A DNA stretch of 64,000 nucleotides from Spirochaetales bacterium (GTDB lineage: Bacteria > Spirochaetota > Spirochaetia > UBA9216): positions 248,001-312,000 of the forward strand of contig JAEKNX010000004.1 of assembly GCA_016839055.1 (NCBI GenBank), read 5' to 3'. Each line of letters starts with the position of its first letter. Position 1 is the stretch's first letter. This document shows positions 16,972-25,296 of the stretch, one piece after another. The position numbers and the translations under genes are program-made. The notes under the pieces are model-generated. The model worked only from the letters and a program-made list of their open reading frames with translations. It had not been told where the DNA came from and made no database searches.

Positions 16972-18209
16972 GCTGCACTCTCAAATACGGAAGAACCGAA
17001 ATAGAGCTGAATTTAAAACCGTCGACAGCAGCCGATTTTCTTGAGCGGGAAAATAATGCCGACGGGCTCCCTGGCGGCCGGGACATCATCATGAGCGCCC
17101 TTTTAAACACTAGGCTGCGTCTGAAAGACTTCATATCTGTTTTTGATTCAGTTGCCATAGTAGTCTCCGATCAGACAAGACCCACCGGCAGTGATGTTTT
17201 TCTTCCAATCATCATAGAGGAGATAAAGGCAGCCGGAGGTTCGGATATCGTTGTAATCCTGGCCCAGGGGCTGCACCGCCCGGCCAGGGCTGAAGAAATT
17301 GAAAAGATTTTCGGCGGCAGGGTTCCCGACGGGGTGAGAGTCGTTAATCATGATGCTGAAAATGATCTTAAACAGAGCGGCGGAGCATTTTTTCGATCTG
17401 AGGCAGTAGACGCCGACAAGCTTATAATCACCGGTACCGTGACCTTTCATCCGATGGCCGGATTCTCAGGCGGCAGGAAGAGCCTTCTTCCGGGGATAGC
17501 CTCCGGTGATGATATCCGGAGGAATCACCGGCTTTATTTCAAAGATAAAGAACACAATCCGGCCTGCGGCCCCGGACTGATAAATAATAATCCGGTCAGA
17601 GATGATCTGACTCGCCGAACAAGAGGATTTGAAAATTTATGGGCGCTTAATGTTGTTCTCGGCGATTCGAAAGAAATAATCTTTGCCTCCTGCGGAGATG
17701 CCGATGAAGTCTGGCAGGACTGCGTGAGATATGTGTCCTCAAATTTTTCTATAGGAATAGGCGGGAAATATGACACGGTCATTTCTTCCGCCGGAGGATA
17801 TCCGTCAGATTTCTCATTTTATCAGAGTATGAAAGTGTTGACCAATTCCGCCAGGGCATGCCGAGAGGGCGGAAGGTTGATTATTCTTTCGGAATGCAGC
17901 AACGGCTGGGAGATAGATGCGGAGATGCTGAAATTGTTCTCATTTCCCCTGTCGGAGATAACCGACCGGCTGATAGAAAATTTCAGAATGGATGTGCTCG
18001 GTATGTTTATGGCTCTGTCAATTATCCGGAAATATGACGTGTGGCTGTATTCTTCCCTCCCCAGGGCCGAGGTCGAATTGGCGGGAATGCATTATCTCGA
18101 TGATAAATCTATGATTGAAGAGCTAATCCTGGAAGGGCGCACGGCTATTATTAAAAACGGATCATCAATTCTGCCAATCAGTGACGAGCAGAGAAAGGAG
18201 CTTCTATGA
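16968..18209 (+). CDS. LarA-family nickel-pincer racemase/epimerase
   Basis: 413 residues of the lactate racemase family, which uses the nickel-pincer cofactor for hydride-transfer racemisation of 2-hydroxy acids. Cofactor and catalytic residues are visible: DQTRP (R71), GLHRP (H103), FHPMAGFSGGRK with H161 and the Lys171 that would anchor the pincer, and LLPG. Characterised relatives act on lactate, malate, phenyllactate and sugar acids such as gluconate, so a sugar-acid or other hydroxy-acid epimerisation step is plausible here. The cofactor genes larB, larC and larE are not in this window. Overlaps neighbours by 4 nt on each side. Confidence 0.85.
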   Translation: MSCTLKYGRTEIELNLKPSTAADFLERENNADGLPGGRDIIMSALLNTRLRLKDFISVFDSVAIVVSDQTRPTGSDVFLPIIIEEIKAAGGSDIVVILAQGLHRPARAEEIEKIFGGRVPDGVRVVNHDAENDLKQSGGAFFRSEAVDADKLIITGTVTFHPMAGFSGGRKSLLPGIASGDDIRRNHRLYFKDKEHNPACGPGLINNNPVRDDLTRRTRGFENLWALNVVLGDSKEIIFASCGDADEVWQDCVRYVSSNFSIGIGGKYDTVISSAGGYPSDFSFYQSMKVLTNSARACREGGRLIILSECSNGWEIDAEMLKLFSFPLSEITDRLIENFRMDVLGMFMALSIIRKYDVWLYSSLPRAEVELAGMHYLDDKSMIEELILEGRTAIIKNGSSILPISDEQRKELL

Positions 18210-19198
18210 GCGGTGTTTATAAGCGGGCATTTGAACTGCAGGGAATGAAAATAGGATTGATCTCTAATTTCGAGCAGATAATCGTTGATAACCAGTACTT
18301 CAGGAGCGAGGGAGGTCACCTGCATTCCCTCCTGTCAAACTTCAACAGCCTGAATGAAATATCCTCTGATCTCCCCATGGACATGATCTTCGAGGTCAGA
18401 AACCATTCTTCGGCCGAAGAGTTTGCTCTCGAAACGGACGGGTCGAATTATCTCCTTCGGGGGCCGGTTGAGAAATGGGAGACAGGCTTGAAGGATAAGC
18501 GAAGTTCGATATTCGGGAATATGGGTATATTTTCAAAGATAGCCGTAGGCGAGCTTGAAAAGCAGGGGGTTTTTTCCTTTCATTCGACAAGCTTCTGCAG
18601 GCCCGGAGAAAACAGACTGTATCTCGTTCTGGGAGGAAGCGGAGCCGGAAAGAGTTCGGTGCTCCTCAAAGCCCAGACCGAGAACCTTAGTGTCTTTGGC
18701 ACTGAGCTGACTCATTTTAGACAGGATGGCGGAAAAATCAACATGATGATGGGCTCCCTCTGGCAGAACTGCAGGATGGGTAATCTCGTAGTGGATTTTC
18801 CACAGCTGCTTGAGAAATATAAGATAAGGTATTCGGGGGACGGAGATCCATGGCATCAGTATATGTCGGTGAATCTTGGTGACTGGAAGGCAGATAAAAA
18901 GCAGTTTTATGATCCAGAGATCGTCCTGCTTTTTCCTAGAATTGAATCTGAACGAGAGAATAATGTAATAAGCAGATCTAAAACGGATAAAATCGACTAC
19001 AAACTCTATGGAAATCTTGCGGATAAGGTCTCCCCGCCGTCTATGCTTTATGGCAGATTTTTTATCCCGTCTATCGACGATGCCGAATCACAAAAGAGAA
19101 GAATGAGGGCCGCAATAGATTTTAGAGAGGCGGCTAATATAGTTGAATGCTGGGAAATTCTTGCGAGTCCGGCGCAATGTCTTAATGGAATTATATAA
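18206..19198 (+). CDS. HPr-kinase/PEPCK-like P-loop protein, possible small-molecule kinase
   Basis: 330 residues. A Walker A VLGGSGAGKSS (141-151) follows FSFHSTSF (His126) in the spacing seen in HPr kinase/phosphorylase and PEPCK-type kinases (H...G.GKS). The rest, including an N-terminal ~100 residues and a His/Asp-rich stretch GDGDPWHQYMS, is not recognised. No HPr or PTS genes are near. In a sugar catabolic operon lacking any other kinase, it is the best candidate for phosphorylating the released sugar. Start overlaps the LarA-like stop by four bases. Confidence 0.6.
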   Translation: MSGVYKRAFELQGMKIGLISNFEQIIVDNQYFRSEGGHLHSLLSNFNSLNEISSDLPMDMIFEVRNHSSAEEFALETDGSNYLLRGPVEKWETGLKDKRSSIFGNMGIFSKIAVGELEKQGVFSFHSTSFCRPGENRLYLVLGGSGAGKSSVLLKAQTENLSVFGTELTHFRQDGGKINMMMGSLWQNCRMGNLVVDFPQLLEKYKIRYSGDGDPWHQYMSVNLGDWKADKKQFYDPEIVLLFPRIESERENNVISRSKTDKIDYKLYGNLADKVSPPSMLYGRFFIPSIDDAESQKRRMRAAIDFREAANIVECWEILASPAQCLNGII

Positions 19199-19208
19199 GG
19201 AGTAGTTT

Positions 19209-20024
19209 ATGAGTGAACTGAAAAAACGTGGAATGGACGGTATTTATCCGAGTCCTCTGGAAGGCAGAACTGAACAGCCAAGGATAAGCGGACTTACGAT
19301 GGTTATTGATATGGGAAGCGGTCTTTCTGAAACCGCCGATCTGCTCGACTATGCCGGGCGATACATGGACATCTTTAAGATCTCCTCCGGAACTGCAGCC
19401 CTCTATCCTGAAGACATTCTCAGGAAGAAGGTTGCGATGATCAGAGGTTACGGAATCGAGGTCGAAGCAGGCGGATCTCATTATGAGGTTGCCAACTGGA
19501 AGGGCGTGAGAACAGAATATTACAAGAGGCTTATCGACCTTGGTATTGATGTCGTCGAGATTGCCGATGGGCACCTGCCTCTCTCAGATAAAGACAGACT
19601 CGATTCTATCAGAGAAGCAAAGGCTCTCGGGCTCAAAGTGGCTACCGAGATAGGGAAAAAAGAGCCTGCCAAGAATATCAAAGCTCAGACCATCGTTCAG
19701 CAGTTTGATGAGAATGTCGGCGCTGGTTCAGACTACATAATCATTGAAGGAAAGGCTTCAGGCATGGATGTTGGAATCTTTGATGAGAAGGGGAATATCA
19801 ACGAAGATGAACTCCGTGAAATCACGGAAGGAATTACAGACCTTGATAAAATTATATGGGAGGCGCCGCTCCGGATGCAGGAACAGGCCCTGATTCTCCG
19901 CTTCGGGCCGAATGTAAACCTCGGAAATATCTTCCCTGCAGAGGTTTATCCGCTCGAGCTGATGAGAAACGGTCTCATGCTGATGCCCCTGATCAATGCC
20001 TATAATAAGGAGCAGGGAGAATAA
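19209..20024 (+). CDS. ComA-like (phosphosulfolactate synthase family) TIM-barrel enzyme
   Basis: 271 residues matching the ComA family, which in methanogens adds sulfite to phosphoenolpyruvate on the way to coenzyme M. Recognisable blocks: GLTMVIDMGSG, then YMDIFKISSGTA, EAGGSHYEVA, VVEIADGHLPL, ATEIGKKEP, IIIEGKASG, IIWEAPLRMQEQ and VNLGNIFPAEV. Bacterial members outside sulfonate pathways have unknown activity. Here it is between a probable kinase and a transketolase, so a C-C or C-S lyase on a phosphorylated C3 unit is possible. Preceded by AAGGAGTAG; 10 nt gap from the previous gene. Confidence 0.75.
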   Translation: MSELKKRGMDGIYPSPLEGRTEQPRISGLTMVIDMGSGLSETADLLDYAGRYMDIFKISSGTAALYPEDILRKKVAMIRGYGIEVEAGGSHYEVANWKGVRTEYYKRLIDLGIDVVEIADGHLPLSDKDRLDSIREAKALGLKVATEIGKKEPAKNIKAQTIVQQFDENVGAGSDYIIIEGKASGMDVGIFDEKGNINEDELREITEGITDLDKIIWEAPLRMQEQALILRFGPNVNLGNIFPAEVYPLELMRNGLMLMPLINAYNKEQGE

Positions 20025-20026
20025 AT

Positions 20027-20848
20027 ATGGAAAAACTGAACGCTGAAGAATTAGGCTGTAAGGCTAATGAGATTCGTCTCGATGCCATGGTTATGGGGAA
20101 GCAGGCCGGCGGCGGACATCTTGGCGGCGGCCTCTCATCCATGGACATTATGACCGCGCTCTATTTTAACGTAATGAATATTGATCCGGCAAAGCCTGAT
20201 ATGCCGGATCGGGACCGTTTTATTCTCTCGGCAGGTCATAAGGCAGTCGGTTATGTACCGGTCCTGGCAGAAGCGGGGTTTTTCTCAAAAGATCTTCTTT
20301 CGACTTTTAATAAACTGGACAGTCCCTTCGGGATGCATCCTGATATGCACAAGATTCCCGGCTGTGAGGCGTCAACCGGAAGCCTCGGGCATGGCCTGCC
20401 GATTGGCGTTGGAATGGCTCTCGCGCTCAGGATGGACAAGAACCCGGCCAGGATTTTTGTACTTTTAGGGGACGGAGAAACTCATGAGGGAACAGTTTGG
20501 GAAGCCGCAATGGGCGCCGCCCAGCATAAACTCGATAATCTCACGGCAATTATAGACTATAACAAATGCTCGATGGACGGCCCGATTGATGAGGTTGTTT
20601 CACTCGAACCGATTAACGATAAATGGGCCAGTTTCGGATGGAATGTTATTCGGGTAGACGGACACAACATGAGTGAACTTCTTGATGCCTTTGCAAAGGC
20701 TGCCGGGCAGAAGGGTCCTACGGTAATTATTGCCGATACCCTGAAAGCCAAGGGGATGCCCTTCGCCGAAGGCGACTACCTCTGGCATTACGGCTGTCCG
20801 AGTGATGAGCAGATTGAAGAAACAAGAATCTATCTTGAGGAGAAGTAA
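20027..20848 (+). CDS. Transketolase, N-terminal (thiamine diphosphate pyrophosphate-binding) subunit
   Basis: 273 residues forming the N-terminal third of transketolase as a separate polypeptide. It has the TPP/Mg motif LLGDGETHEGTVWEAA and IIDYNKCSMDG, plus SAGHKAVGYVP and GSLGHGLPIG. Transketolase moves a two-carbon ketol unit between sugar phosphates. Split pairs are common in archaea and anaerobes and often serve special pathways rather than central metabolism. It lies 2 nt after the ComA-like gene and 1 nt before its partner. Confidence 0.93.
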   Translation: MEKLNAEELGCKANEIRLDAMVMGKQAGGGHLGGGLSSMDIMTALYFNVMNIDPAKPDMPDRDRFILSAGHKAVGYVPVLAEAGFFSKDLLSTFNKLDSPFGMHPDMHKIPGCEASTGSLGHGLPIGVGMALALRMDKNPARIFVLLGDGETHEGTVWEAAMGAAQHKLDNLTAIIDYNKCSMDGPIDEVVSLEPINDKWASFGWNVIRVDGHNMSELLDAFAKAAGQKGPTVIIADTLKAKGMPFAEGDYLWHYGCPSDEQIEETRIYLEEK

Positions 20849-20849
20849 T

Positions 20850-21812
20850 ATGCCTGGTTTGAATATGGCTGATATTGAAAAAATGTCCGCGCGTGACGCC
20901 TTTGGCTCAGCCCTTGTCGCGGCCGGGGAAAAGAATCCGAATCTCGTTCTTCTTGGTGCCGATGCTATAGGCTCCACGAGGGCAGCGGCCTTCGCGGACA
21001 GATTTCCGGAGCGCACCTTCAATTTCGGAATTGCCGAGCAGGAGATGGTCTCAGCTGCAGCAGGTTTTGCTCTATGCGGAAAGGTTCCGATTGCAACTGC
21101 CTACGGTTTTCTTATTTCCCTCCGCGCCTGTGAGCAGGTCAGGGATGATATCTGTTACCAGAATCTAAACGTAAAGCTGATGAGCACCCACGCTGGCCTG
21201 TCGATGGCGGCCGGAGGAACTACTCATCACAGCACCGAAGACGTTGCCATAATGCGAAGCTTTGCCAATATGACAATTGTGGCTCCTTCCGATGCCCTTG
21301 AAACTGTAAAAGCCGTACAAGCGGTAATCGATTATAACGGTCCTGTTTATCTTCGGATGGGGCGAGGCTCGCTTGAGTCTGTTTACAGCAGTGAATTCGT
21401 GTTTGAAGTAGGTAAGTCGATTCAGCTTCGAGACGGCGGAGACGTTACATTAATTGCATATGGAATAATGGTGGCCGAGGCACTTAAGGCAGCGGAAAGC
21501 CTTGCCTTAGAAGGAATAGAAGCGCGAGTTATAAACATGCATACGATCAAGCCGCTTGATGAGGCGGCCGTTCTCAAGGCGGCGAATGACACCGGCTGCA
21601 TTGTTACTGCTGAAGAGCATAATATAATCGGCGGACTCGGCGAAGCTGTAGCAGGCTGCACTTCGGCGGCAGTGCCGGTTCCGGTACTTCGTGTAGGAAT
21701 AAATGATATATTCTGCGGCATAGGTCCGGAGGACGGTCTCAGGGCTAAACTCGGGCTCACAGCAGCCGATATAACTGCGGCCGCGAAGAAAGCCGTGGCG
21801 TTAAAGCGATAA
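20850..21812 (+). CDS. Transketolase, C-terminal (pyrimidine-binding) subunit
   Basis: 320 residues completing the split transketolase: catalytic Glu in FGIAEQEMVSAAAG, VKLMSTHAGLSMAAGGTTHHS, and a C-terminal domain with EEHNIIGGLGEAV. ATG 20850 is chosen because GAGGAGAAG precedes it and the first subunit stops at 20848; the longer frame overlaps that gene. With the upstream subunit it should form an alpha2-beta2 enzyme. A structured 60-nt spacer separates it from the oxidoreductase gene. Confidence 0.93.
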   Translation: MPGLNMADIEKMSARDAFGSALVAAGEKNPNLVLLGADAIGSTRAAAFADRFPERTFNFGIAEQEMVSAAAGFALCGKVPIATAYGFLISLRACEQVRDDICYQNLNVKLMSTHAGLSMAAGGTTHHSTEDVAIMRSFANMTIVAPSDALETVKAVQAVIDYNGPVYLRMGRGSLESVYSSEFVFEVGKSIQLRDGGDVTLIAYGIMVAEALKAAESLALEGIEARVINMHTIKPLDEAAVLKAANDTGCIVTAEEHNIIGGLGEAVAGCTSAAVPVPVLRVGINDIFCGIGPEDGLRAKLGLTAADITAAAKKAVALKR

Positions 21813-21822
21813 TAACAGGAGG

Positions 21823-21884
21823 AATGCTAAAAAGCATCCATGCTTTTTAGCATTTTGAAGTTTGAACGTTTGCGTCCAAACTTC
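21823..21884 (+). other. Two tandem hairpins between transketolase and oxidoreductase genes
   Basis: The first is a perfect 15-bp inverted repeat AATGCTAAAAAGCAT (21823-21837) / ATGCTTTTTAGCATT (21840-21854) around CC. The second pairs GAAGTTTG (21857-21864) with CAAACTTC (21877-21884) with a further ACG/CGT inside. There is no long T-run after them. They could attenuate transcription or mark an mRNA cleavage site so that oxidoreductase expression differs from the upstream genes. Confidence 0.7.
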
Positions 21885-21930
21885 ACTCATAACTATTTGC
21901 CTTCCATGGCAGAGTACTATAGGAGAAATT

Positions 21931-23763
21931 ATGGCCGGAGGATATTGGCATAAAAATCTGAGGATTGATCTATCATCGGAGAGGGTCTATACCGAGGAGC
22001 TCGATGAGGTGTTACTTAAAAACTATATCGGCGGTGCCGGAGTTGCCGGAGTCTATCTGAAAAGAGAAGTTCCGGCGGAAACGCCGCCGCTTTCTCCGGG
22101 GAATCTGCTTATATTCTCGACCGGCCCTTTTCAGGCGACGAAGATCTCCGGAGGCGCCAAGTTTTCCATCGTCACGAGATCTCCTCTGACTGGGATTTTT
22201 GTTGATTCTGCCGCCGGGGCCGGCTGGGGTGTCTCTTTCAAGAAGACCGGATTTGATTTTCTGATGATAAGAGGAGCCGCAAGCACTCCTGTGTATCTGA
22301 ATATTACCGACAACAAGGCTGAAATTCTGCCGGCTGATGAGCTCTGGGGCCTCGACACCCTGGAGGTTACAAAGATTCTCATGGAGAGGCATAAGGGAGC
22401 CTCGGTGGCGGCAATTGGTCAGGCAGGGGAGAACCTCAATGCCATGGCCTGCATCTATGTAGACGGGTTCTCCGCTGCCGGGCGCGGCGGCACGGGGGCG
22501 GTTGCCGGAAGCAAGAACCTTAAGGCGGTTGTTGTAAACGGCAGCATGAGCTGCCCTGTGGCGCATCCGGAACGACTCGCCGAACTTGAAAAATCCTACC
22601 GGAAAAGCATAGCGCAGACCGCGGCTGGACTCCGGGAATTCGGCACAGTAGGCGGTCTTGTTCCCGGAGAAGAGGGCGGGAATCTCCCGGTTAAAAACTG
22701 GAGTATGGTGGGCTGGAAAGAGGGGGCCGCGAAAATCGGATACCCCGGCTACAGCAGCCTGAACATGAAACCTCATGCCTGTTCTTATTGTTCGATCGCC
22801 TGTCACCGGAAGGCTAAAGTTGAATTTAAAAGCGGATGGAAATACTCCGGACCTGCTCCGGAATATGAGAGCCTTGCCCTTCTTGGCGCAAGCTGCATGA
22901 TAGATGAGCTCGAACTTCTTGTCAGGGCTAATGACTTCTGCAACAGAAGCGGGATTGATACGATGAGCGCCGGCAGCTGTGCCGCCTTCGCGATGGAGGC
23001 CCTCGAGAAGGGACACACAAAAGGGAAGACACCATCCTATCAGTTTGGATGGGGCAACGGTGGGGGTCTCCTTAAGTTCCTCGCTGAGCTTGTGGACGGA
23101 CAGGGATTCGGCGGTATTTTCAGCCGGGGAATCCGCGAGGCGGCCGCCGGTTTTGATGATGAAGCCGCTTCCTATGCCAGCCACGTAAAGGGAATGGATG
23201 TGCCGGCCCATGATCCGAGAGTCTATTACAACCTCGGGCTGTCATACGCTACAGGAAACCGCGGGGCCTGTCACATGAGGGCATACTCGCAGATCTCGAC
23301 TATGGGAGCGCTGCTTCCTGAGGCCGGAATCGGTGCGGCTCCCTCTCCCGATACTCTCGAGGGTGCCGCCGAAGTGGTAAAGGCCTATCAGGATTTTACA
23401 GCCTTCTATAACTCATGCGTACTCTGTCAGTTTATGATATGGGGAGGCCTGGGGCTTGGCGGCATGATCGAGCTTTTGAACGTCATAACCGGATGGGACC
23501 TTGATGCCGCTGAGGTTTTGAAGGCCGGAGACCGGATATTCACAACTCAGCGGATGCTCAATAATGACTGGGGCGTAAGAGCCATAGACGACAGACTTCC
23601 CGAGAGATTCTTTCAGGCGTCTAAAGAAGGCCCGAGGGCAGGCAAGTATCCGGAAGGCTTAGATGATGAGCTTTCAAGGCTCTACAGCCTGCGCGGCTGG
23701 AACGCCGAAGGGCTGCCTGTCAGCTCAAAGGTGGAAGAGCTGGAGATCCTCAGATGGATATAG
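21931..23763 (+). CDS. Tungsten-dependent aldehyde:ferredoxin oxidoreductase
   Basis: 610-residue AOR-family enzyme that oxidises an aldehyde to an acid with ferredoxin as acceptor, using a tungsten bis-pterin cofactor. Features: N-terminal LRIDLSSERV and YIGGAGVAG, the cofactor-binding AAGRGGTGAVAGSKNLKAV, the [4Fe-4S] motif CSYCSIAC (C-x2-C-x3-C) and a distal cysteine in NSCVLCQF. ATG 21931 is preceded by AGGAG at 21921-21925 and opens the family-typical MAGGYWHKNLRIDL; a longer frame upstream enters the hairpins. The tungstate importer tupABC lies 8.5 kb downstream. The aldehyde substrate is not evident. Confidence 0.93.
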   Translation: MAGGYWHKNLRIDLSSERVYTEELDEVLLKNYIGGAGVAGVYLKREVPAETPPLSPGNLLIFSTGPFQATKISGGAKFSIVTRSPLTGIFVDSAAGAGWGVSFKKTGFDFLMIRGAASTPVYLNITDNKAEILPADELWGLDTLEVTKILMERHKGASVAAIGQAGENLNAMACIYVDGFSAAGRGGTGAVAGSKNLKAVVVNGSMSCPVAHPERLAELEKSYRKSIAQTAAGLREFGTVGGLVPGEEGGNLPVKNWSMVGWKEGAAKIGYPGYSSLNMKPHACSYCSIACHRKAKVEFKSGWKYSGPAPEYESLALLGASCMIDELELLVRANDFCNRSGIDTMSAGSCAAFAMEALEKGHTKGKTPSYQFGWGNGGGLLKFLAELVDGQGFGGIFSRGIREAAAGFDDEAASYASHVKGMDVPAHDPRVYYNLGLSYATGNRGACHMRAYSQISTMGALLPEAGIGAAPSPDTLEGAAEVVKAYQDFTAFYNSCVLCQFMIWGGLGLGGMIELLNVITGWDLDAAEVLKAGDRIFTTQRMLNNDWGVRAIDDRLPERFFQASKEGPRAGKYPEGLDDELSRLYSLRGWNAEGLPVSSKVEELEILRWI

Positions 23764-24599
23764 GAATTCACGTATCGCTCTGGACGAAAGAATGGACTGA
23801 TCCCTATCTTGACTACATCGATCTCGCCGCCGAGCTTGGATTTACTTCGGTTGAGATTCCGCTTATGGACCCGGCTTCACTGCCGATCGGCGAGATAAAA
23901 GAGCGGATAGAGAGGACAGGGCTGGGCGTTTACTGCGGAACAGGCCTTGGCCCCGCCACCGACATCAGCAGCGATGATGCCGGTATAAGGGCGGCAGGGC
24001 TAGAGCATTTGAAAAAATGCCTCACGGCGGCGGCGCATCTGGGCAGTCCCTCACTTCAGGGGGTAATCCACTCAGCCTGGGGGAAGCGCAGCAGGACTAC
24101 CGGGGCCGAGCGCAAGAACTCCGCGTTAGTCCTCAGGGAAGTCGCAGACTATGCATCAGAGCAGGGCCTCAGAATAGCGCTTGAGTGCATAAATCGGTAT
24201 GAGAGCTCGTTTCTCAATACAGCCGCCCAGGGAATGGAGATGCTTGAGATGATTAATCGTCCTAATGCCGGACTCCACCTTGATACCTATCATATGAATA
24301 TTGAAGAACAGTCCTTCGAGGAGGTCTTCAGGCTGACTAGGGGCAAGTTGTTTCATCTCCATATGAGTGAAAATAACAGGGGTTATCCGGGGAGCGGTCT
24401 CCTTGATTGGGCATCAATAATAGATCAGGCCAGGCAAAATGGATATACTGGTCCATGGGTTATCGAAAGCTATGTTGTTCCCAATTGTCCTGAAGGGGAT
24501 GACGTATGCATATGGAGACGGATTGAAGGCGATACCCTGGCGAGCCTTGGTGGTTCGCTGAAATTATTAAGGAAGTTAATAAAAAATGAAAACAGATAA
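23754..24599 (+). CDS. D-tagatose/D-allulose 3-epimerase-family sugar epimerase
   Basis: 281-residue TIM barrel of the tagatose/psicose 3-epimerase group, which interconverts ketohexoses or ketopentoses at C3. The metal-binding set is visible: Glu in ALECINRYESS, Asp in LHLDTYHMNIEE, His in LFHLHMSENNRG, and Glu in WVIESYV. GYPGSGLLDW is also typical. It overlaps the oxidoreductase gene by 10 nt and the regulator by 14 nt. With the isomerase-like protein and transketolase it points to a sugar whose carbon skeleton is remodelled before entering central metabolism. Confidence 0.88.
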   Translation: MDIGIHVSLWTKEWTDPYLDYIDLAAELGFTSVEIPLMDPASLPIGEIKERIERTGLGVYCGTGLGPATDISSDDAGIRAAGLEHLKKCLTAAAHLGSPSLQGVIHSAWGKRSRTTGAERKNSALVLREVADYASEQGLRIALECINRYESSFLNTAAQGMEMLEMINRPNAGLHLDTYHMNIEEQSFEEVFRLTRGKLFHLHMSENNRGYPGSGLLDWASIIDQARQNGYTGPWVIESYVVPNCPEGDDVCIWRRIEGDTLASLGGSLKLLRKLIKNENR

Positions 24600-25287
24600 A
24601 GAGAAGACGAGTAGTCCTTTTAAACCTATGGGAAGCAATACCTCACTGCATATTCTGGTTTACAGGCAGCTCAAAGAGCTGATTATATCAGGTGAGCTGA
24701 AACCGGGGGACAGGCTTCTTGAGTATGAGATTGCTTCTCAGCTGAATACCAGCAAGACGCCTATTCGTGAAGCCATCAGAGAGCTTGCATCCGAAGGCCT
24801 GGTTGTTCATGAAAAACGCAAGAGAATTACCGTCGTAGATTTTACGGAACAGGACGTTCGTGAGATTCTAACGCTCAGGGCTGAACTTGAGGTCATTGCG
24901 TTAGGGTTGGCGACACAGTATCTTGATGAGTCTGACTACAAGAAACTCTCTTTGCTGATTGACGAGCTCAAGGAGGCCGAAGCCGAGAATGATTTTAAAA
25001 AGGTTCGGAGCATCGATATTGAGGGAATTCATGCATTCATCGTAAACAAATCAGGAAATTCAAGGCTGGAGCAGATGTGGAAGATGCTTGCCAGTCAGAT
25101 GATGGTGCTTTTTCAGGCTGTTGATTTTAATACAAAACGATCCGGCTTTGCTTCCGACAGGCACAGTGAGCTGCTGAATCTGATGCAGAAGGGTGAAACA
25201 GAGAAGGCTGCGGACTTTATTCGGAATCATGTGCTGAGAAATCTTGAGTCAATTGTGGAGGAATACGCCAGCCATAAGAGAGGCTGA
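24586..25287 (+). CDS. GntR-family (FCD subgroup) transcriptional regulator of the operon
   Basis: 233 residues. Residues about 25-85 form the winged helix of GntR proteins (VYRQLKELIISGELKPGDRL, then SQLNTSKTPIREAIRELASEGLV). The remaining ~140 residues are an all-helical FCD ligand/metal-binding domain (RAELEVIALGLATQ; FHAF-type helix with a late FIRNHVLRNLES). FCD regulators usually repress until they bind a carboxylate or sugar acid. It is the last gene of the operon; the 18-bp palindrome at 7925-7942 is a fitting operator, so autoregulation is likely. Confidence 0.9.
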   Translation: MKTDKEKTSSPFKPMGSNTSLHILVYRQLKELIISGELKPGDRLLEYEIASQLNTSKTPIREAIRELASEGLVVHEKRKRITVVDFTEQDVREILTLRAELEVIALGLATQYLDESDYKKLSLLIDELKEAEAENDFKKVRSIDIEGIHAFIVNKSGNSRLEQMWKMLASQMMVLFQAVDFNTKRSGFASDRHSELLNLMQKGETEKAADFIRNHVLRNLESIVEEYASHKRG

Positions 25288-25296
25288 ATCAGCCTC
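25280..25296. other. Palindrome containing the two converging stop codons
   Basis: GAGGCTGA-A-TCAGCCTC, 8-bp arms around one base. The TGA of the GntR gene (25285-25287) and the TGA of the opposing ThiS-like gene (25289-25291) both lie inside it. There is no T-run, so it is at best a weak bidirectional transcript end. Confidence 0.6.

Noticed and set aside
21824-21850. 8-codon frame after AGGAGG between transketolase and oxidoreductase genes
   Set aside because: Only one base separates AGGAGG from the ATG, too close for normal initiation; the sequence is better explained as an inverted repeat.
22012-23211. 399-codon open frame on the minus strand
   Set aside because: It lies wholly opposite the aldehyde oxidoreductase gene, shows no known motifs, and is explained by G+C-rich codons of the real gene.
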